A stretch of 64,000 nt of DNA from Arthrobacter sp. Soil762 (GCF_001428335.1 NZ_LMSG01000001.1:568822-632821), one strand, 5' to 3'; counted from the first letter of the stretch, positions 42,530 to 51,776 are shown. The notes: a model not told the origin generated them from the sequence alone. Program-made: numbers and translations.

Positions 42530-43756
42530 ATGAATGAGGCGCACCCACCGTCCCGCAGGCCTGGCATCCGAGCTGCGATGTTTGTTGATTTCGACAATGT
42601 CTTCACCGGCCTGCAGTCGCTGGATCCGCTGGCGGCGAAGCGCTTTGCCGAAGACCCGAAGCACTGGGCGGATGCGTTGTCAGCAGGTGGTTCCGGCGAG
42701 GACGCCCGCCGGTTCCTGATCCGCAACTGCTACCTGAACCCGGTGGTGTACTCGAAGTACCGGACCTACTGGACGCGCGCCGGTTTCCGCGTGATTGACT
42801 GCCCGTCGCTGACGCAGCGGGGCAAGAGCAGCACGGACATCAATCTGGTGCTTGATGCGATGGATGCACTGTCCGGGAACGTTGGCATCGAAGAGTTCTT
42901 CATCGCCTCGGCCGACGCCGATTTCACGTCCCTGATCCAGCGGTTCCGTGCCGCTGACCGGATGACTACGGTTATCGCAGCCGGCGCGGTGGCCTTCGCG
43001 TACCGGGAGATGGCGGACCACGTTGTGGAATCCCACGACTTCGTCGCCATCCTCAACGGCTCAACTGTGGAGCCGGTTCATGCGGTGGCGCCCGGGAAAC
43101 AGCAGCAGCCGGCGAAGTCTAAAACCAAGTCCACCTCGCCCGCGATCCGTGAGGTTCTCGAGTTCGTCCGCACCGCGCCTGGCCCTGTCGTCGGCGCAAT
43201 GGTGGCCCACCGGGCACTCACTGCAGAGCCTTCCCTGAAGACGGACTGGGGCGGCTGGGGAAAGTTCGGGACGTGGGTGTCCCAGATCGGCCAGGGCGTC
43301 GAATATTCCCCGGCACAAGGTGGCTGGGTGTGGGACGCGAAGCGGTTCTCAAGCGAGGATCTTCCTGCGCCCGCGGACCTGCAGCCGGGCATCGAGGAAC
43401 AGGTCACCAGGGTGACGGACGTGCCGGCCCTTTCCGCAGCCCAGTTCCGGCAGATGTTCCAGTCCATGGCAGCCAGGCTTCGTGAGCATCCGCTCAACCG
43501 CACCGAACTGTCCCGGCAGGTGCGGGATGACTGCGTCAACGCGGACCAGCCGGTCTCCCGCAACGCCGTGAGCTTTGTCCTTCAAGGCCTGGCCTACGTC
43601 AATTTCCCGCTCACCGACGAGGCGACAGCGGAAGGCCTGGCAGCAGCGTGGACCGCGAACGTCGAGGAACTCTGCCGGGTGGCTCTGCTGGAGTTCGACG
43701 CCGCAGAGAAGCTCGCCGTCCGCCGCTGGGCCAGCGGCGGACTCCTGGACAACTGA
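42530..43756 (+). CDS. NYN-domain (PIN-like RNase) protein with LOTUS/OST-HTH-like C-terminus
   Basis: 408 residues. The N-terminal NYN domain has acidic-site segments AAMFVDFDNVFTGLQSL, GKSSTDINLVLDAMDAL and FFIASADADFTSLIQRFR, the Asp pattern of LabA/limkain-type nucleases. A linker rich in Lys/Gln follows. Then IREVLEFVRTAPGPVVGAMVA to KFGTWVSQIGQGVEYSPAQG resembles an OST-HTH/LOTUS RNA-binding domain, and a second helical region (FRQMFQSMAARLREHPLN) follows. Probably an RNA-targeting nuclease or RNA-binding regulator. ATG 42530 is chosen as homology starts soon after. Confidence 0.85.
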   Translation: MNEAHPPSRRPGIRAAMFVDFDNVFTGLQSLDPLAAKRFAEDPKHWADALSAGGSGEDARRFLIRNCYLNPVVYSKYRTYWTRAGFRVIDCPSLTQRGKSSTDINLVLDAMDALSGNVGIEEFFIASADADFTSLIQRFRAADRMTTVIAAGAVAFAYREMADHVVESHDFVAILNGSTVEPVHAVAPGKQQQPAKSKTKSTSPAIREVLEFVRTAPGPVVGAMVAHRALTAEPSLKTDWGGWGKFGTWVSQIGQGVEYSPAQGGWVWDAKRFSSEDLPAPADLQPGIEEQVTRVTDVPALSAAQFRQMFQSMAARLREHPLNRTELSRQVRDDCVNADQPVSRNAVSFVLQGLAYVNFPLTDEATAEGLAAAWTANVEELCRVALLEFDAAEKLAVRRWASGGLLDN

Positions 43757-43766
43757 ACAACGGGAG

Positions 43767-43802
43767 AAGCGGACGACGGCGGGACCTCCCGCCGTCGTCC
43801 GC
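43767..43802. repeat. Copy 10 of the dispersed GC palindrome
   Basis: Arms AAGCGGACGACGGCGGG / CCCGCCGTCGTCCGC, ACCT centre, 11 bases after the NYN gene stop and between convergent genes. The GTTTGGTGCC flank is absent here. Confidence 0.9.
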
Positions 43803-43836
43803 CAGCCTCATGGGGCGCTGAGCAGATGGTGGCGCG

Positions 43837-44736
43837 CTAGGACGCCACCAGCGTCCCGTCCACAACGGCTTCGAGCTCTTGCAGGCGGGGAAGCGCACGC
43901 GTCGTCAGCAGTCGCTCGCGGACTTCTGCCGACACAGCCAGGCTGTCCTTCCAGAGCGAGCGTCCCGCCATGGCGCCGCCGGCACCGTTTGCGACAGCGA
44001 TCTCTACCTGCCTGATGAACGTCTCGTGGTCCACGCCTGCAGACAGTACGGCCCACGGCACGCCTGCGGCCGCCTCGGTGACCAAGGCACTGGCCTCACC
44101 GGATCCGGGGTACTGCAGCTTAAGCACCTTGGCGCCGCATTCGACGGACAGCCGGGCAGCACCGGCGACGAGTCCGGGGAACGCAGCAGCATAGGCCTCT
44201 TCGCTTTCGTCTTCGAGGCGATAGACCAGGATCTCGACAATGAGGAGGAGTCCTTCGTCGGTGCATGCCGTGACGAGTTCGCGGATTTCATCCGCGACGC
44301 GCGAGCTGGCGTCCTGAAGATCGGGGCGCATGTACCAGAGCATCTTCGCCACGTCGCCGCCGAGTTCGCGCACCCTGCGGGGCGTCATTCCCGGGACGAA
44401 CTTTGTGTACTGAAGGCCGTCGACCGTGTCGAAGCCCGAAGCGTCAAGACCGACAACCAGCGCGGTATCGCGGGAGAGAACGCCCTCATCGGCCACACGG
44501 GGCAGGGCAATCTCAGGATCGAGCAGAATGGCCGGCGCGGCGTTTCCGAGGTATCGGACCAGGTCCACCTTCGCGTCGGAGAGCTGCTCGGCCGTGATGG
44601 AGCCCGGCCCGTCCGGTGCGTCGTTCATGACGGCCTTCATGCCGTTGCGCTGGTCGGCAGCAACGATGAGCATCTTGCCGCCGGGGGTCGAGATCGCTGC
44701 CATGCCGCGGCGCTCGAGAGTGGTGAGAGTGTTCAC
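43837..44736 (-). CDS. LacD/YihT-like class I sugar-phosphate aldolase
   Basis: 299 residues. AADQRNGMKAVM near residue 27 corresponds to the DQR motif of tagatose-1,6-bisphosphate and sulfofructose-phosphate aldolases. The Schiff-base Lys is expected in CGAKVLKLQYPG, and PWAVLSAGVDHETF plus GAGGAMAGRSLWKD complete the barrel. GTG 44736 follows AGGAGAT. With the P-loop kinase upstream and polyol genes nearby it may cleave a phosphorylated ketose, but no bisphosphate-forming kinase is adjacent. The 170 bases upstream (44737-44906) hold no convincing gene. Confidence 0.8.
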   Translation of the reverse strand: MNTLTTLERRGMAAISTPGGKMLIVAADQRNGMKAVMNDAPDGPGSITAEQLSDAKVDLVRYLGNAAPAILLDPEIALPRVADEGVLSRDTALVVGLDASGFDTVDGLQYTKFVPGMTPRRVRELGGDVAKMLWYMRPDLQDASSRVADEIRELVTACTDEGLLLIVEILVYRLEDESEEAYAAAFPGLVAGAARLSVECGAKVLKLQYPGSGEASALVTEAAAGVPWAVLSAGVDHETFIRQVEIAVANGAGGAMAGRSLWKDSLAVSAEVRERLLTTRALPRLQELEAVVDGTLVAS

Positions 44737-44906
44737 TGGTATCTCCTACTTAGATGGTTTTGGTCTTGTGAGGATCTGGGGTCCGGCGGCCGGATGCACC
44801 GGAAATCGCCGTCGTGAGGGCACGACGAATCGCGTCTCGGAGGAGGTGCGCCTTGGGAGGCATGGCCCCTCGGTAGAGGAATGACGTGGTAACTGCTAGC
44901 GGCGGC

Positions 44907-45497
44907 TCAGTGCACGGCCTCGCGCACGGCGAAGTCCGACAGGAAGTGCTCGAGCTGTTGACGCGGCGTAAGTAAGCCATCAATTCGGATATGAGCGACG
45001 CCGGGGGCCTGCGTAACCTCTGGAGAGAGGAAACGCTCCGGGTTCTTGACCTTGTCGAGGTCGCGTGCCGCTCCGCGTAGCCGCATTCGCCTCACGACCT
45101 CGCCCGGCGGGGTGTCCATCCAGGCCAGGTGCACCCGCGGTTCAGGGATCGCGAGGCGCTCAACGAGCCGTGCCCATGCAGCCGGGAAGGTGCGTTCGGA
45201 AGTGAACGGAGCAACAACAACCACGCTGTTGCCCAGAGCGAGATTCTCCCGGGTGGTGTCAAAGAGGCAGGTGTAGCGGATATCGTTCACGCTCGCACGC
45301 GCTGCGGGTTGTGCTGTGGGGACATCGACCAGGAATTCGCCGCCCATGTGCTCAAACAAGGGATTCGTGACGGTGTCCAGGTCAAGGATGGTCCAGTGGA
45401 GCTCGCGGGCCAGGTCATGGGCAAACGTCGTCTTGCCACTCGCCGGCACTCCGCAGACGATAATCGCCTCGGATGCGCGTTCGTCGGTCAGGTTCAT
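44907..45497 (-). CDS. P-loop AAA-type kinase (gluconokinase/shikimate-kinase-like fold)
   Basis: 196 residues. Walker A GVPASGKTTFAHDLA; a second acidic strand LDLDTVTNPLFEHM; LID-like basic segment RRMRLRGAARDLDK. These match small nucleoside-monophosphate-kinase-fold sugar or nucleotide kinases. The substrate is not predictable. It may be cotranscribed with the aldolase downstream and lies 55 bases from the SDR gene of the polyol operon upstream, so it could belong to that transcript. Confidence 0.8.
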   Translation of the reverse strand: MNLTDERASEAIIVCGVPASGKTTFAHDLARELHWTILDLDTVTNPLFEHMGGEFLVDVPTAQPAARASVNDIRYTCLFDTTRENLALGNSVVVVAPFTSERTFPAAWARLVERLAIPEPRVHLAWMDTPPGEVVRRMRLRGAARDLDKVKNPERFLSPEVTQAPGVAHIRIDGLLTPRQQLEHFLSDFAVREAVH

Positions 45498-45552
45498 TTG
45501 TCATCCATTTCAAATTGAGGTCGGGTCGCGGCGCCCCGCGGCGGAACGGAGG

Positions 45553-46329
45553 TCAGCGGCCGGTGTAGCCGCCGTCGACCGGGAGGGAAATGCCCGTGAT
45601 CATGGCGGCGGCGTCACTGAGCAGGAAGACAATGGGGCCGGCCACGTCGTCCACCGTGGCCCATCGTCCGAGTGGCATTTGCTCAAGGAAGGGGCCGCCG
45701 ACTTCCGGCCGTCCCCAGTAGAAGTTGGACATGTCGGTCATGACCACTGTCGGGTTGACGCTGTTGACGCGGATGTTGTGCTTGCCAAGTTCCAGCGCCG
45801 ATACGCGGGTGATGTTGTCCAGAGCGGCTTTGGAGGAGCCGTAGGAGATGTGGCCGTGAAGTGCCACCATGCTGGCCTGGCTGGAGACGTTGACGATTGC
45901 GCCGCCATTGCCCTGGCGGATCATGGAGGGCACCGCATGTTTGATGACCAGCAGGGCGCCGCGGGCGTTGATGCTGATGACCTTGTCGAAGACGTCGATG
46001 TCGGTATCCTGCGGTGTGGCGATTTCGCCGCCGAAGCCGCCGCAGTTCACGACGCCCCACAGGTCCAGGCCCTCGATGGCGTCTCTGATGCTTTCCTCGG
46101 AGGTCAGGTCGAATGCCAGGGGCTGGGCGCCGGTTTCATCGCAGAGCGGCGCTAACGACTCGAGCGTGCGGGCGCTGGCGATGACCTTCGCACCCGCGGC
46201 GGTGAGTTGCCGGACGGTGGCGGCCCCGATGCCACCGCTGGCGCCGGTGACGAGGACGGAACGGCCGTTGAAGTCGGTTGTTTCAGATCGGGCTTCGGCT
46301 GCCATGCTGGCTGTGGGTGAGTCGGTCAT
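45553..46329 (-). CDS. SDR, L-xylulose reductase/polyol dehydrogenase-like
   Basis: 258 residues. Cofactor loop TGASGGIG; catalytic VSSQASMVALHGHISYGSSKAAL; and RVNSVNPTVVMTDMSNFYW, a segment characteristic of dicarbonyl/L-xylulose reductases and arabinitol dehydrogenases. DGGYTGR ends the protein. ATG overlaps the mannitol-type dehydrogenase stop (ATGA), so both are translated together. It likely interconverts a pentitol or hexitol with its ketose. Confidence 0.87.
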   Translation of the reverse strand: MTDSPTASMAAEARSETTDFNGRSVLVTGASGGIGAATVRQLTAAGAKVIASARTLESLAPLCDETGAQPLAFDLTSEESIRDAIEGLDLWGVVNCGGFGGEIATPQDTDIDVFDKVISINARGALLVIKHAVPSMIRQGNGGAIVNVSSQASMVALHGHISYGSSKAALDNITRVSALELGKHNIRVNSVNPTVVMTDMSNFYWGRPEVGGPFLEQMPLGRWATVDDVAGPIVFLLSDAAAMITGISLPVDGGYTGR

Positions 46330-47825
46330 GAAGTACTCCCTATAGGCATCAAGAGTTCGGTCAGGCCCTGAACGGCGGTCCGCGCCCCGGAGCGTTCCAG
46401 GGCTTCGCGGGCCTGCCGGTACGCGGCGGCGAAACGGGTGTCCTGGCCCAGGCCGCCGAATATTTCGGTCAGGTTGAGGAAGGCGCCCGGCTCGCTCTGG
46501 TCCGCACGGGCGGCCGCGCGGAGTTCGCTGAGGCGCCGGTCGGTGACGGCTACGGGTTCGCCACGGTCGTCTGTACTTCCCAGGAACCGGGCCCAGGCTG
46601 CGATCGCGAGCACGGCCCGGTCTATGGGGCCTCCGAGTTCGAGCTGTTCACGCACCACCGGAAGCACGAATTTGGGGATCCGTTCTGATCCGTCGACCAT
46701 TTGGCGGGCGAGGGTGTCACGGATTGCGGGGTTGGCGAAGCGGTGGATGAGTTCGTCCCGGTACGCGTGCAGATCGATGCCGGGCACGGGTCGCAGGGTG
46801 GGCATCGCCTCGCGTTCCATGAAGCCGCTGATGAACTCGGCGAACAGCGGATCGGCGCAGACCTCATGGACGTACTTGTGTCCGGCGAGATATCCGAGAT
46901 AGCTCATGACCTGGTGGCTCGCGTTGAGGAGCCGAAGTTTCATGAGTTCGTAAGGCTCGACGTCGTCCACGATCTGCACACCGGCGTCTTCCAAAGGCGG
47001 ACGCCCGGCTGTGAACTTGTCCTCGAGAACCCATTGTTCAAACGGCTCGGCAACCACCGGCCATGCATCTGAGAATCCGTAGGCTTCGGCCACCGCAGCC
47101 CGGTCATGGTCGGTGGTGACTGGGGTGATGCGGTCGACCATGGAGTTGGGAAAGGCCACGGTCTCTGCGATCCAGCCGGCGAGTTCGGGATCCATGAGTC
47201 GGGCGAAGGACACGAGCGCTTTGCGGGCGACGTTGCCATTCCCCTGAATGTTGTCGCAGGACATGACGGTGAACGGGGCAGTGCCCTGATCACGGCGCCG
47301 GGCCAGGGCAGCGGTGATCAGACCGAACGCGGAGCCTGGAGCGGTGTTCGGTATCAGGTCGCGGAGAATGTCCGGTGTACGGGGATCGGATTCTCCTGTG
47401 CTGTCGCTGATGTTGTAGCCGCCCTCGGTAATGGACAGGGAGACTATGCGGGTAGCGGGATCTGCGAGCTTGCGGATGACCGCGGCCGGGTCGTCAGGGG
47501 CATAAAGGTACTCGGTGATGGAACCGATGATTCTGGCCTCTTCGGTGCCTTCGGCGCCCTTCAACACGAGTGTGTACAGGCCGTCCTGGCTTTCGAGGAC
47601 ATCGCGCATGCGGGCATCCGAGGCGAGCACTCCGACGCCGCAGATTCCCCAGTCCTGGGAGCCGCCCAGGTTCAGGAGGCGGTCGATGAACATGGCCTGG
47701 TGCGATCGGTGGAATCCGCCGACGCCGAAGTGGACAATCCCGGTCCGGACCGCGCGGCGCTGATACAAGGGGATGGGTAGCCGGCCTGCCGCTTCTGGAA
47801 GGGCCGCTTCATTCAGGGACGTCAT
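46326..47825 (-). CDS. Long-chain mannitol/polyol dehydrogenase (fructuronate reductase family)
   Basis: 499-residue NAD-dependent, metal-free polyol dehydrogenase. N-terminal Rossmann: IVHFGVGGFHRSHQAMFIDRL. The catalytic motif KLRLLNASHQVMSYLG (Lys, Asn, His) is diagnostic of mannitol dehydrogenase 2/arabinitol dehydrogenases. SCDNIQGNG and VDRITPVTT are family markers. ATG 47825 is used; a frame extension upstream overlaps a hairpin. It follows the CUT2 importer genes and precedes the SDR in one operon, suggesting use of D-mannitol, D-arabinitol or a similar alditol. Confidence 0.9.
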   Translation of the reverse strand: MTSLNEAALPEAAGRLPIPLYQRRAVRTGIVHFGVGGFHRSHQAMFIDRLLNLGGSQDWGICGVGVLASDARMRDVLESQDGLYTLVLKGAEGTEEARIIGSITEYLYAPDDPAAVIRKLADPATRIVSLSITEGGYNISDSTGESDPRTPDILRDLIPNTAPGSAFGLITAALARRRDQGTAPFTVMSCDNIQGNGNVARKALVSFARLMDPELAGWIAETVAFPNSMVDRITPVTTDHDRAAVAEAYGFSDAWPVVAEPFEQWVLEDKFTAGRPPLEDAGVQIVDDVEPYELMKLRLLNASHQVMSYLGYLAGHKYVHEVCADPLFAEFISGFMEREAMPTLRPVPGIDLHAYRDELIHRFANPAIRDTLARQMVDGSERIPKFVLPVVREQLELGGPIDRAVLAIAAWARFLGSTDDRGEPVAVTDRRLSELRAAARADQSEPGAFLNLTEIFGGLGQDTRFAAAYRQAREALERSGARTAVQGLTELLMPIGSTS

Positions 47826-47858
47826 GTCATTCTTCTCTTCGGTCGGGAGAGGCGGGAT

Positions 47859-47898
47859 GGTGCCGTTGCCAGCTTGGGAGTCTGCGGGCAACGGCACC
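47859..47898 (-). terminator. Intercistronic hairpin after binding-protein gene
   Basis: Perfect 12-bp stem GGTGCCGTTGCC / GGCAACGGCACC with a 16-base loop, between the binding-protein stop (47912) and the dehydrogenase start (47825). Confidence 0.72.
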
Positions 47899-47911
47899 GG
47901 AACGCTCGCTG

Positions 47912-48892
47912 TTAGCAGGAGGACTTGTAGACGTACTCGGCGCCGTCACCGCTGATGTTGTCCGTGGTGATCTGCTTGAACCCGGTCTGGATTTCCTTCT
48001 CTGTGGGCTCGCCCTTGATGGCCTTGAGTGCCTGGTCCACACCCTGGGTCCCGATTGACGCCGGTTCCTGTGCGATCAGGGCTTGGACGATGCCCTCCTT
48101 GAGCTGCTTGACCTGTGCCGGGCCGGCATCGAAGCCGACGATTTTCACCTGGTTCTGTTTGCCGGCCTGGCGGATGCCCGTAGCTGTTCCTTCTGCCGCG
48201 AAGGTGTTGGCCGCGAAGACGCCGACAATGTCCGGGTCCTTGGTCAATGCAGCAGAAACGAGTCTGGCGGCTTCAGCCGGATCGTTGTGGCTGTACTGCA
48301 CTCCCAGGTACTGGAAGGCTGAGTCAGCTTTGGCGCCCTCTTCGAAGCCAGCAACGCGGGCATCGGCTGTTGAGACACCGGGGTCGGTGGAAATTACGAG
48401 GACTTTGCCTCCGTTGGGGCTGAGGTTCTTGATTGCCTTGAAGGCTTCAAGGCCGCCGCCTTTGTTGTCCGAGGCGATCGCAGACGCGGCGAACGACGGG
48501 TCCTGCACCGTGGTGTCAACCAGGATGACCTTGATGCCTGCCGCCGCGGCGGCCTTCAAGGGCGCCTGCATTGCAGCCACGTCCGTTGGTGCGATCAGGA
48601 TGGCATCCGGCTGGGCTGCCACAACAGAATCAACGATGGGCTTTTGAAGCGTCGGGTCGAACTTGGCCGGCCCTTGCGTGTTTATTGTTGCGCCGGCTGC
48701 CTTGGCGGCGGCGTCGATGCCACATTGCATGCTGACGTAGAACTCGTCACCGGCGACACCCTGGATGAAGGTGAGCTTGGGCTGGTCTCCGGCCGAACTC
48801 CCGGCCGAGGCAGTTCCGCCGGCGCAGGCCGTGAGGGAAGTTGCGGCGAGGAGGCCTGCCGCGAGCAGGGTGGCTTTAGGGGTCAACTTCAT
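47912..48892 (-). CDS. CUT2 sugar ABC transporter binding lipoprotein (ribose/fructose type)
   Basis: 326 residues. Signal MKLTPKATLLAAGLLAATSL with lipobox LTACAG. The periplasmic-binding type 1 fold shows KLTFIQGVAGDEFYVSMQCG, DAILIAPTDVAAMQAPLKAA, VDTTVQDPSFAASAIASDN and IVGVFAANTFAAEGTATGIRQ. AGGAG is 6 bases before the ATG. A longer in-frame extension (to 49195) only shadows the permease. It is the third gene of ATPase-permease-binding protein order; the polyol dehydrogenase follows a hairpin. Confidence 0.9.
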   Translation of the reverse strand: MKLTPKATLLAAGLLAATSLTACAGGTASAGSSAGDQPKLTFIQGVAGDEFYVSMQCGIDAAAKAAGATINTQGPAKFDPTLQKPIVDSVVAAQPDAILIAPTDVAAMQAPLKAAAAAGIKVILVDTTVQDPSFAASAIASDNKGGGLEAFKAIKNLSPNGGKVLVISTDPGVSTADARVAGFEEGAKADSAFQYLGVQYSHNDPAEAARLVSAALTKDPDIVGVFAANTFAAEGTATGIRQAGKQNQVKIVGFDAGPAQVKQLKEGIVQALIAQEPASIGTQGVDQALKAIKGEPTEKEIQTGFKQITTDNISGDGAEYVYKSSC

Positions 48893-48950
48893 TGTGTGCT
48901 CCTGGTTTGCTTGGACGGGTTGATGCGGGAGGTTGATGCGGGGAGGAAGA

Positions 48951-50036
48951 TCAGTTGGAGCGTCGGCCGAACAGCTTCTTTTTGCCCTCAGCCTTGGCGG
49001 ACTGCCCTCGGGCTGCCGCCGCCCGGCGGCGCTGATCGACATAGACGGCCAGGACCAGAACGGCACCGACCGCCACCTGCTGCCAGAACGGCTGAATGCC
49101 GACGATGACGAAGCCGTTTTGGAGTACCGCGGGGATGAAGAGGCCAATGACGGTTCCGAAGATGGTGCCGACACCGCCGAAGAGTGACGTTCCACCGATC
49201 ACGACGGCGGCGATTACGTTAAGGTTTGTCGCTGACTGACCGGCGATGGCGGTCGTGCCGTACTGGGACAGCGACAGGATGCCTGCCACGCCGGCGAGGC
49301 CACCGGAGAGTGCGTAGATGGAAATCAGTTGGCGGTCCACTTTCACGCCAACGCGGCGGGCGGATTCCTCGTTGGAGCCAACGGCGAAGGTGTAGAGGCC
49401 GAACCTGGTCCGGTGAAGTACGGTCCCGAAGATCAGGATCAGGACCATCGCGATCAGGGAAATTGTCGGCCAGGTGGTTCCCGGAACGTTGCCGTATCCG
49501 ATGGTGTCCTGGAGAACAGCAGGGACCTCGCGGATGTCCACGCCGCCTGTGATGACCTGCGCCAGCCCCAAGGCGCCGCCAAGTGTTCCCAGGGTGACAA
49601 TCAGCGGCGGCACCTTGGCCTTCGCGATGAGAACACCGTTGAGAAGACCCCACCCGAGCCCGCAGCCGACGGCCACGAAGATACCGACAATGGCAGTTCC
49701 CCATCCGGAGCCGCCCATGGCTTGCATGACTTTTGCCGCCACGACTCCGGAGAAGACAAGGTTGGATCCGACGGACAAGTCGATGCCCGAGGTGACAATG
49801 ACGAAGGTCATGCCGATACCCAGGACACCCAGGATGGAGACATTCTGAATGATCTGGCGGACGTTGCCCCAGGTCGGAAACACGTCCGGTGCCAGGGCTG
49901 TGAAGGCCAGGAAGATGACCATCAGAACAAGCAGGATTTGGAACGATTGAACCTGGAGAACCTGCCGGAGGGTGTGTGCGTGAGAGATTTCGGGTGCGGT
50001 CCCGGCTGCGCGGGGTACGGCTTCGGTTGCGGTCAT
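48951..50036 (-). CDS. CUT2 sugar ABC transporter permease (RbsC/FrcC type)
   Basis: 361 residues, about 8-10 membrane helices. The family marker GMTFVIVTSGIDLSVGSNLVFSGV is present, followed by GLLNGVLIAKAKVPPLIVTLGT and GVKVDRQLISIYALSGGLAGVAGIL, and VIGGTSLFGGVGTIFGTVIG near the C-terminus. The basic C-terminal tail (RRRAAAARGQSAKAEGKKK) is cytoplasmic. Start overlaps the ATPase stop by ATGA. Confidence 0.9.
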   Translation of the reverse strand: MTATEAVPRAAGTAPEISHAHTLRQVLQVQSFQILLVLMVIFLAFTALAPDVFPTWGNVRQIIQNVSILGVLGIGMTFVIVTSGIDLSVGSNLVFSGVVAAKVMQAMGGSGWGTAIVGIFVAVGCGLGWGLLNGVLIAKAKVPPLIVTLGTLGGALGLAQVITGGVDIREVPAVLQDTIGYGNVPGTTWPTISLIAMVLILIFGTVLHRTRFGLYTFAVGSNEESARRVGVKVDRQLISIYALSGGLAGVAGILSLSQYGTTAIAGQSATNLNVIAAVVIGGTSLFGGVGTIFGTVIGLFIPAVLQNGFVIVGIQPFWQQVAVGAVLVLAVYVDQRRRAAAARGQSAKAEGKKKLFGRRSN

Positions 50037-50797
50037 GAGTGTGCTCCATCAAGTGCGCCGGTCATTGCGCCGACTAGTTCTTCCACCGTCGTTTTCTTCG
50101 CCTCGTAGGTGGCCACCCGGCGTCCGAGCCGGAGTACCTGGACCCGGTCCGCTACATCGATGACGTGCGGCATCGAGTGGCTGATGAACACGACGCCCAC
50201 TCCTTTGTCACGGACCCTCCGGATCGTCTCGAGCACGTTTTTTGTCTGCACAACTCCCAGTGCGGCTGTCGGTTCGTCCAGGAAGATGACACCCTTGGCC
50301 CAGGCAACAGCCCGTGCGATGGCGATTGCCTGCTTCTGGCCTCCCGACATGCTGCCGACTGGGTCGGACAGGCTTCGAACCGTAGCTCCAAGTTCATCGA
50401 AGGCTTCCCGTGATTTGGCACGCATCGTCCTGTTGTCCATGAATCCGAGCCGTCCTTGAAAGCCGGGCTTGGGGATTTCTCGGCCGAGGAACATGTTTTG
50501 GGCCGCGTTCAGGTGTGGTGCCAGGGCAAGGTCCTGATAGACGGTTTCGATGCCGAGGCTGCTGGCATGGCTCGGGGAATTTAGTTCAACCTCGCCGCCG
50601 GCAAACAGGATCTTGCCGGAGTCCAAAGCAAGGTTCCCCGACAGGGCCTTTACGAGGGTCGATTTTCCGGCGCCGTTGTCACCTATGAGTGCAACCACTT
50701 CGCCTGCGTTGACGTCAAAGTCGACGCAATCGAGGGCACGCACGTTGCCAAAGCTGCGGGTAAGGCCGCGGGCTTCCAAAACGGGGATTGTTGTCAT
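50033..50797 (-). CDS. CUT2 sugar ABC transporter ATPase, single nucleotide-binding domain
   Basis: 254 residues. Walker A LIGDNGAGKST, signature MSGGQKQAIAIARAV, Walker B VIFLDEPTAALG, switch His in FISHSMPHVIDVADRV. It has one ABC domain, half the length of RbsA, as in FrcA-type importers; it must dimerise. First gene of the importer operon; the kinase gene upstream is 98 bases away on the same strand. Confidence 0.92.
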   Translation of the reverse strand: MTTIPVLEARGLTRSFGNVRALDCVDFDVNAGEVVALIGDNGAGKSTLVKALSGNLALDSGKILFAGGEVELNSPSHASSLGIETVYQDLALAPHLNAAQNMFLGREIPKPGFQGRLGFMDNRTMRAKSREAFDELGATVRSLSDPVGSMSGGQKQAIAIARAVAWAKGVIFLDEPTAALGVVQTKNVLETIRRVRDKGVGVVFISHSMPHVIDVADRVQVLRLGRRVATYEAKKTTVEELVGAMTGALDGAHS

Positions 50798-50895
50798 GGG
50801 GTAACACCTGTCAGCTGGTACGGGACGAATGCGGCGACCCCGGCCATGCAGCCGGAGACACTTCGTTGTGCTGTCACTTCTGTCTTCCTCTTCAT

Positions 50896-51600
50896 TCAGG
50901 CCTTCGTGAAGGTCTCACGGCTGTCGGAATAGCTCAGGTCAATGATCAAATCGGCGCGTCTTCGGGTAGCAGCAACCACCGCAGCATTCCTCTGGTCGCT
51001 GCCTAGGACCCATGCCTCTGCTTCCGCGGGCGGCTTTCCGAAGGCTTCGTGGCGCCGGAGCAGCCGCAGCTGCCGCTCGTCGTCGCTTAGGTCCAGGAAC
51101 CAGACCTCGTCGATCTGCGCCCGGCTCTCCCGCCAGCCCTCGGCGTCCAGGAGAAGATAATTCCCTTCGGTAATGACCAGCGGCACCTCGCGGGCCACCG
51201 GGATCGCGCAGCCGATCGATTCCTCGAGGCCGCGATCGAACATCGGGGCGTAAACAACCGGCTCGCCGTTCGACTTGAGCCGGTGTAGCAGGTGGGCGTA
51301 TCCCCACGGGTCAAACGTGTCCGGAGCGCCCTTGCGGTCCGTCGAGCCACGCGCAGCAAGAACTCCGTTCGCCAGATGGAAAGCATCCATTCCGACCCGG
51401 GCAGCCTGGCCATCCAAGGCATCGGCGATAGCCTGCGCCACGGTGGACTTTCCAGCACCAGGCGCTCCCGCAATGCCCAGGATGCGCCGGCTTCCACTGA
51501 CAGCGAGAGTGCGGGCCCGCTCTACCAGCTCATCCAAGGTGCACGTCAGATGCTCGGCCTCTCGCTGGGAAACCGGGGTCCGAACTTCAGCGGTGTTCAT
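50896..51600 (-). CDS. Uridine-kinase-like P-loop kinase (FrcK type)
   Basis: 234 residues. Walker A IAGAPGAGKSTVAQAIADAL, substrate segment VGMDAFHLANGVLAARGSTDRKGAPDTFD, and the Walker-B-like strand LVITEGNYLLLDAEGW. This is the nucleoside/nucleotide kinase family that includes the FrcK gene of fructose importer operons. ATG 51600 follows GGAG at 6 bases; a GTG one codon earlier is possible. It is the first gene of the divergent polyol unit facing the LacI regulator. The sugar or nucleoside substrate is not known. Confidence 0.85.
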   Translation of the reverse strand: MNTAEVRTPVSQREAEHLTCTLDELVERARTLAVSGSRRILGIAGAPGAGKSTVAQAIADALDGQAARVGMDAFHLANGVLAARGSTDRKGAPDTFDPWGYAHLLHRLKSNGEPVVYAPMFDRGLEESIGCAIPVAREVPLVITEGNYLLLDAEGWRESRAQIDEVWFLDLSDDERQLRLLRRHEAFGKPPAEAEAWVLGSDQRNAAVVAATRRRADLIIDLSYSDSRETFTKA

Positions 51601-51758
51601 CACTGTCTCCTCCGTTGGTCATGCCACGGTGAAGAAGCTCTGCTGCTACACCCTTGAAGCGCTGCCTTGAATCAAACCCGCAGGTCTGGATCGAGTGGCT
51701 CTAACCTTCGGCTTCGAGGAACTCGCTGTGACCTGCCTTACAGAAACTTAGATGCCCC

Positions 51759-51776
51759 ATGTCATCGATGTCAAGG
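51759..51776. promoter_or_regulatory. LacI operator, site 1
   Basis: CATGTCATCGATGTCAAG, an imperfect copy of the nearby perfect palindrome, 28 bases from it toward the kinase gene. Confidence 0.7.

Noticed and set aside
44750-44983. Possible small gene between the aldolase and kinase genes (minus strand)
   Set aside because: It overlaps the kinase 3' end, has no clear ribosome binding site and no recognisable domain.
47912-49195. Extended start for the CUT2 binding protein
   Set aside because: The extra Ser/Arg/Pro-rich residues are a shadow of the permease; the lipoprotein signal starts at 48892.
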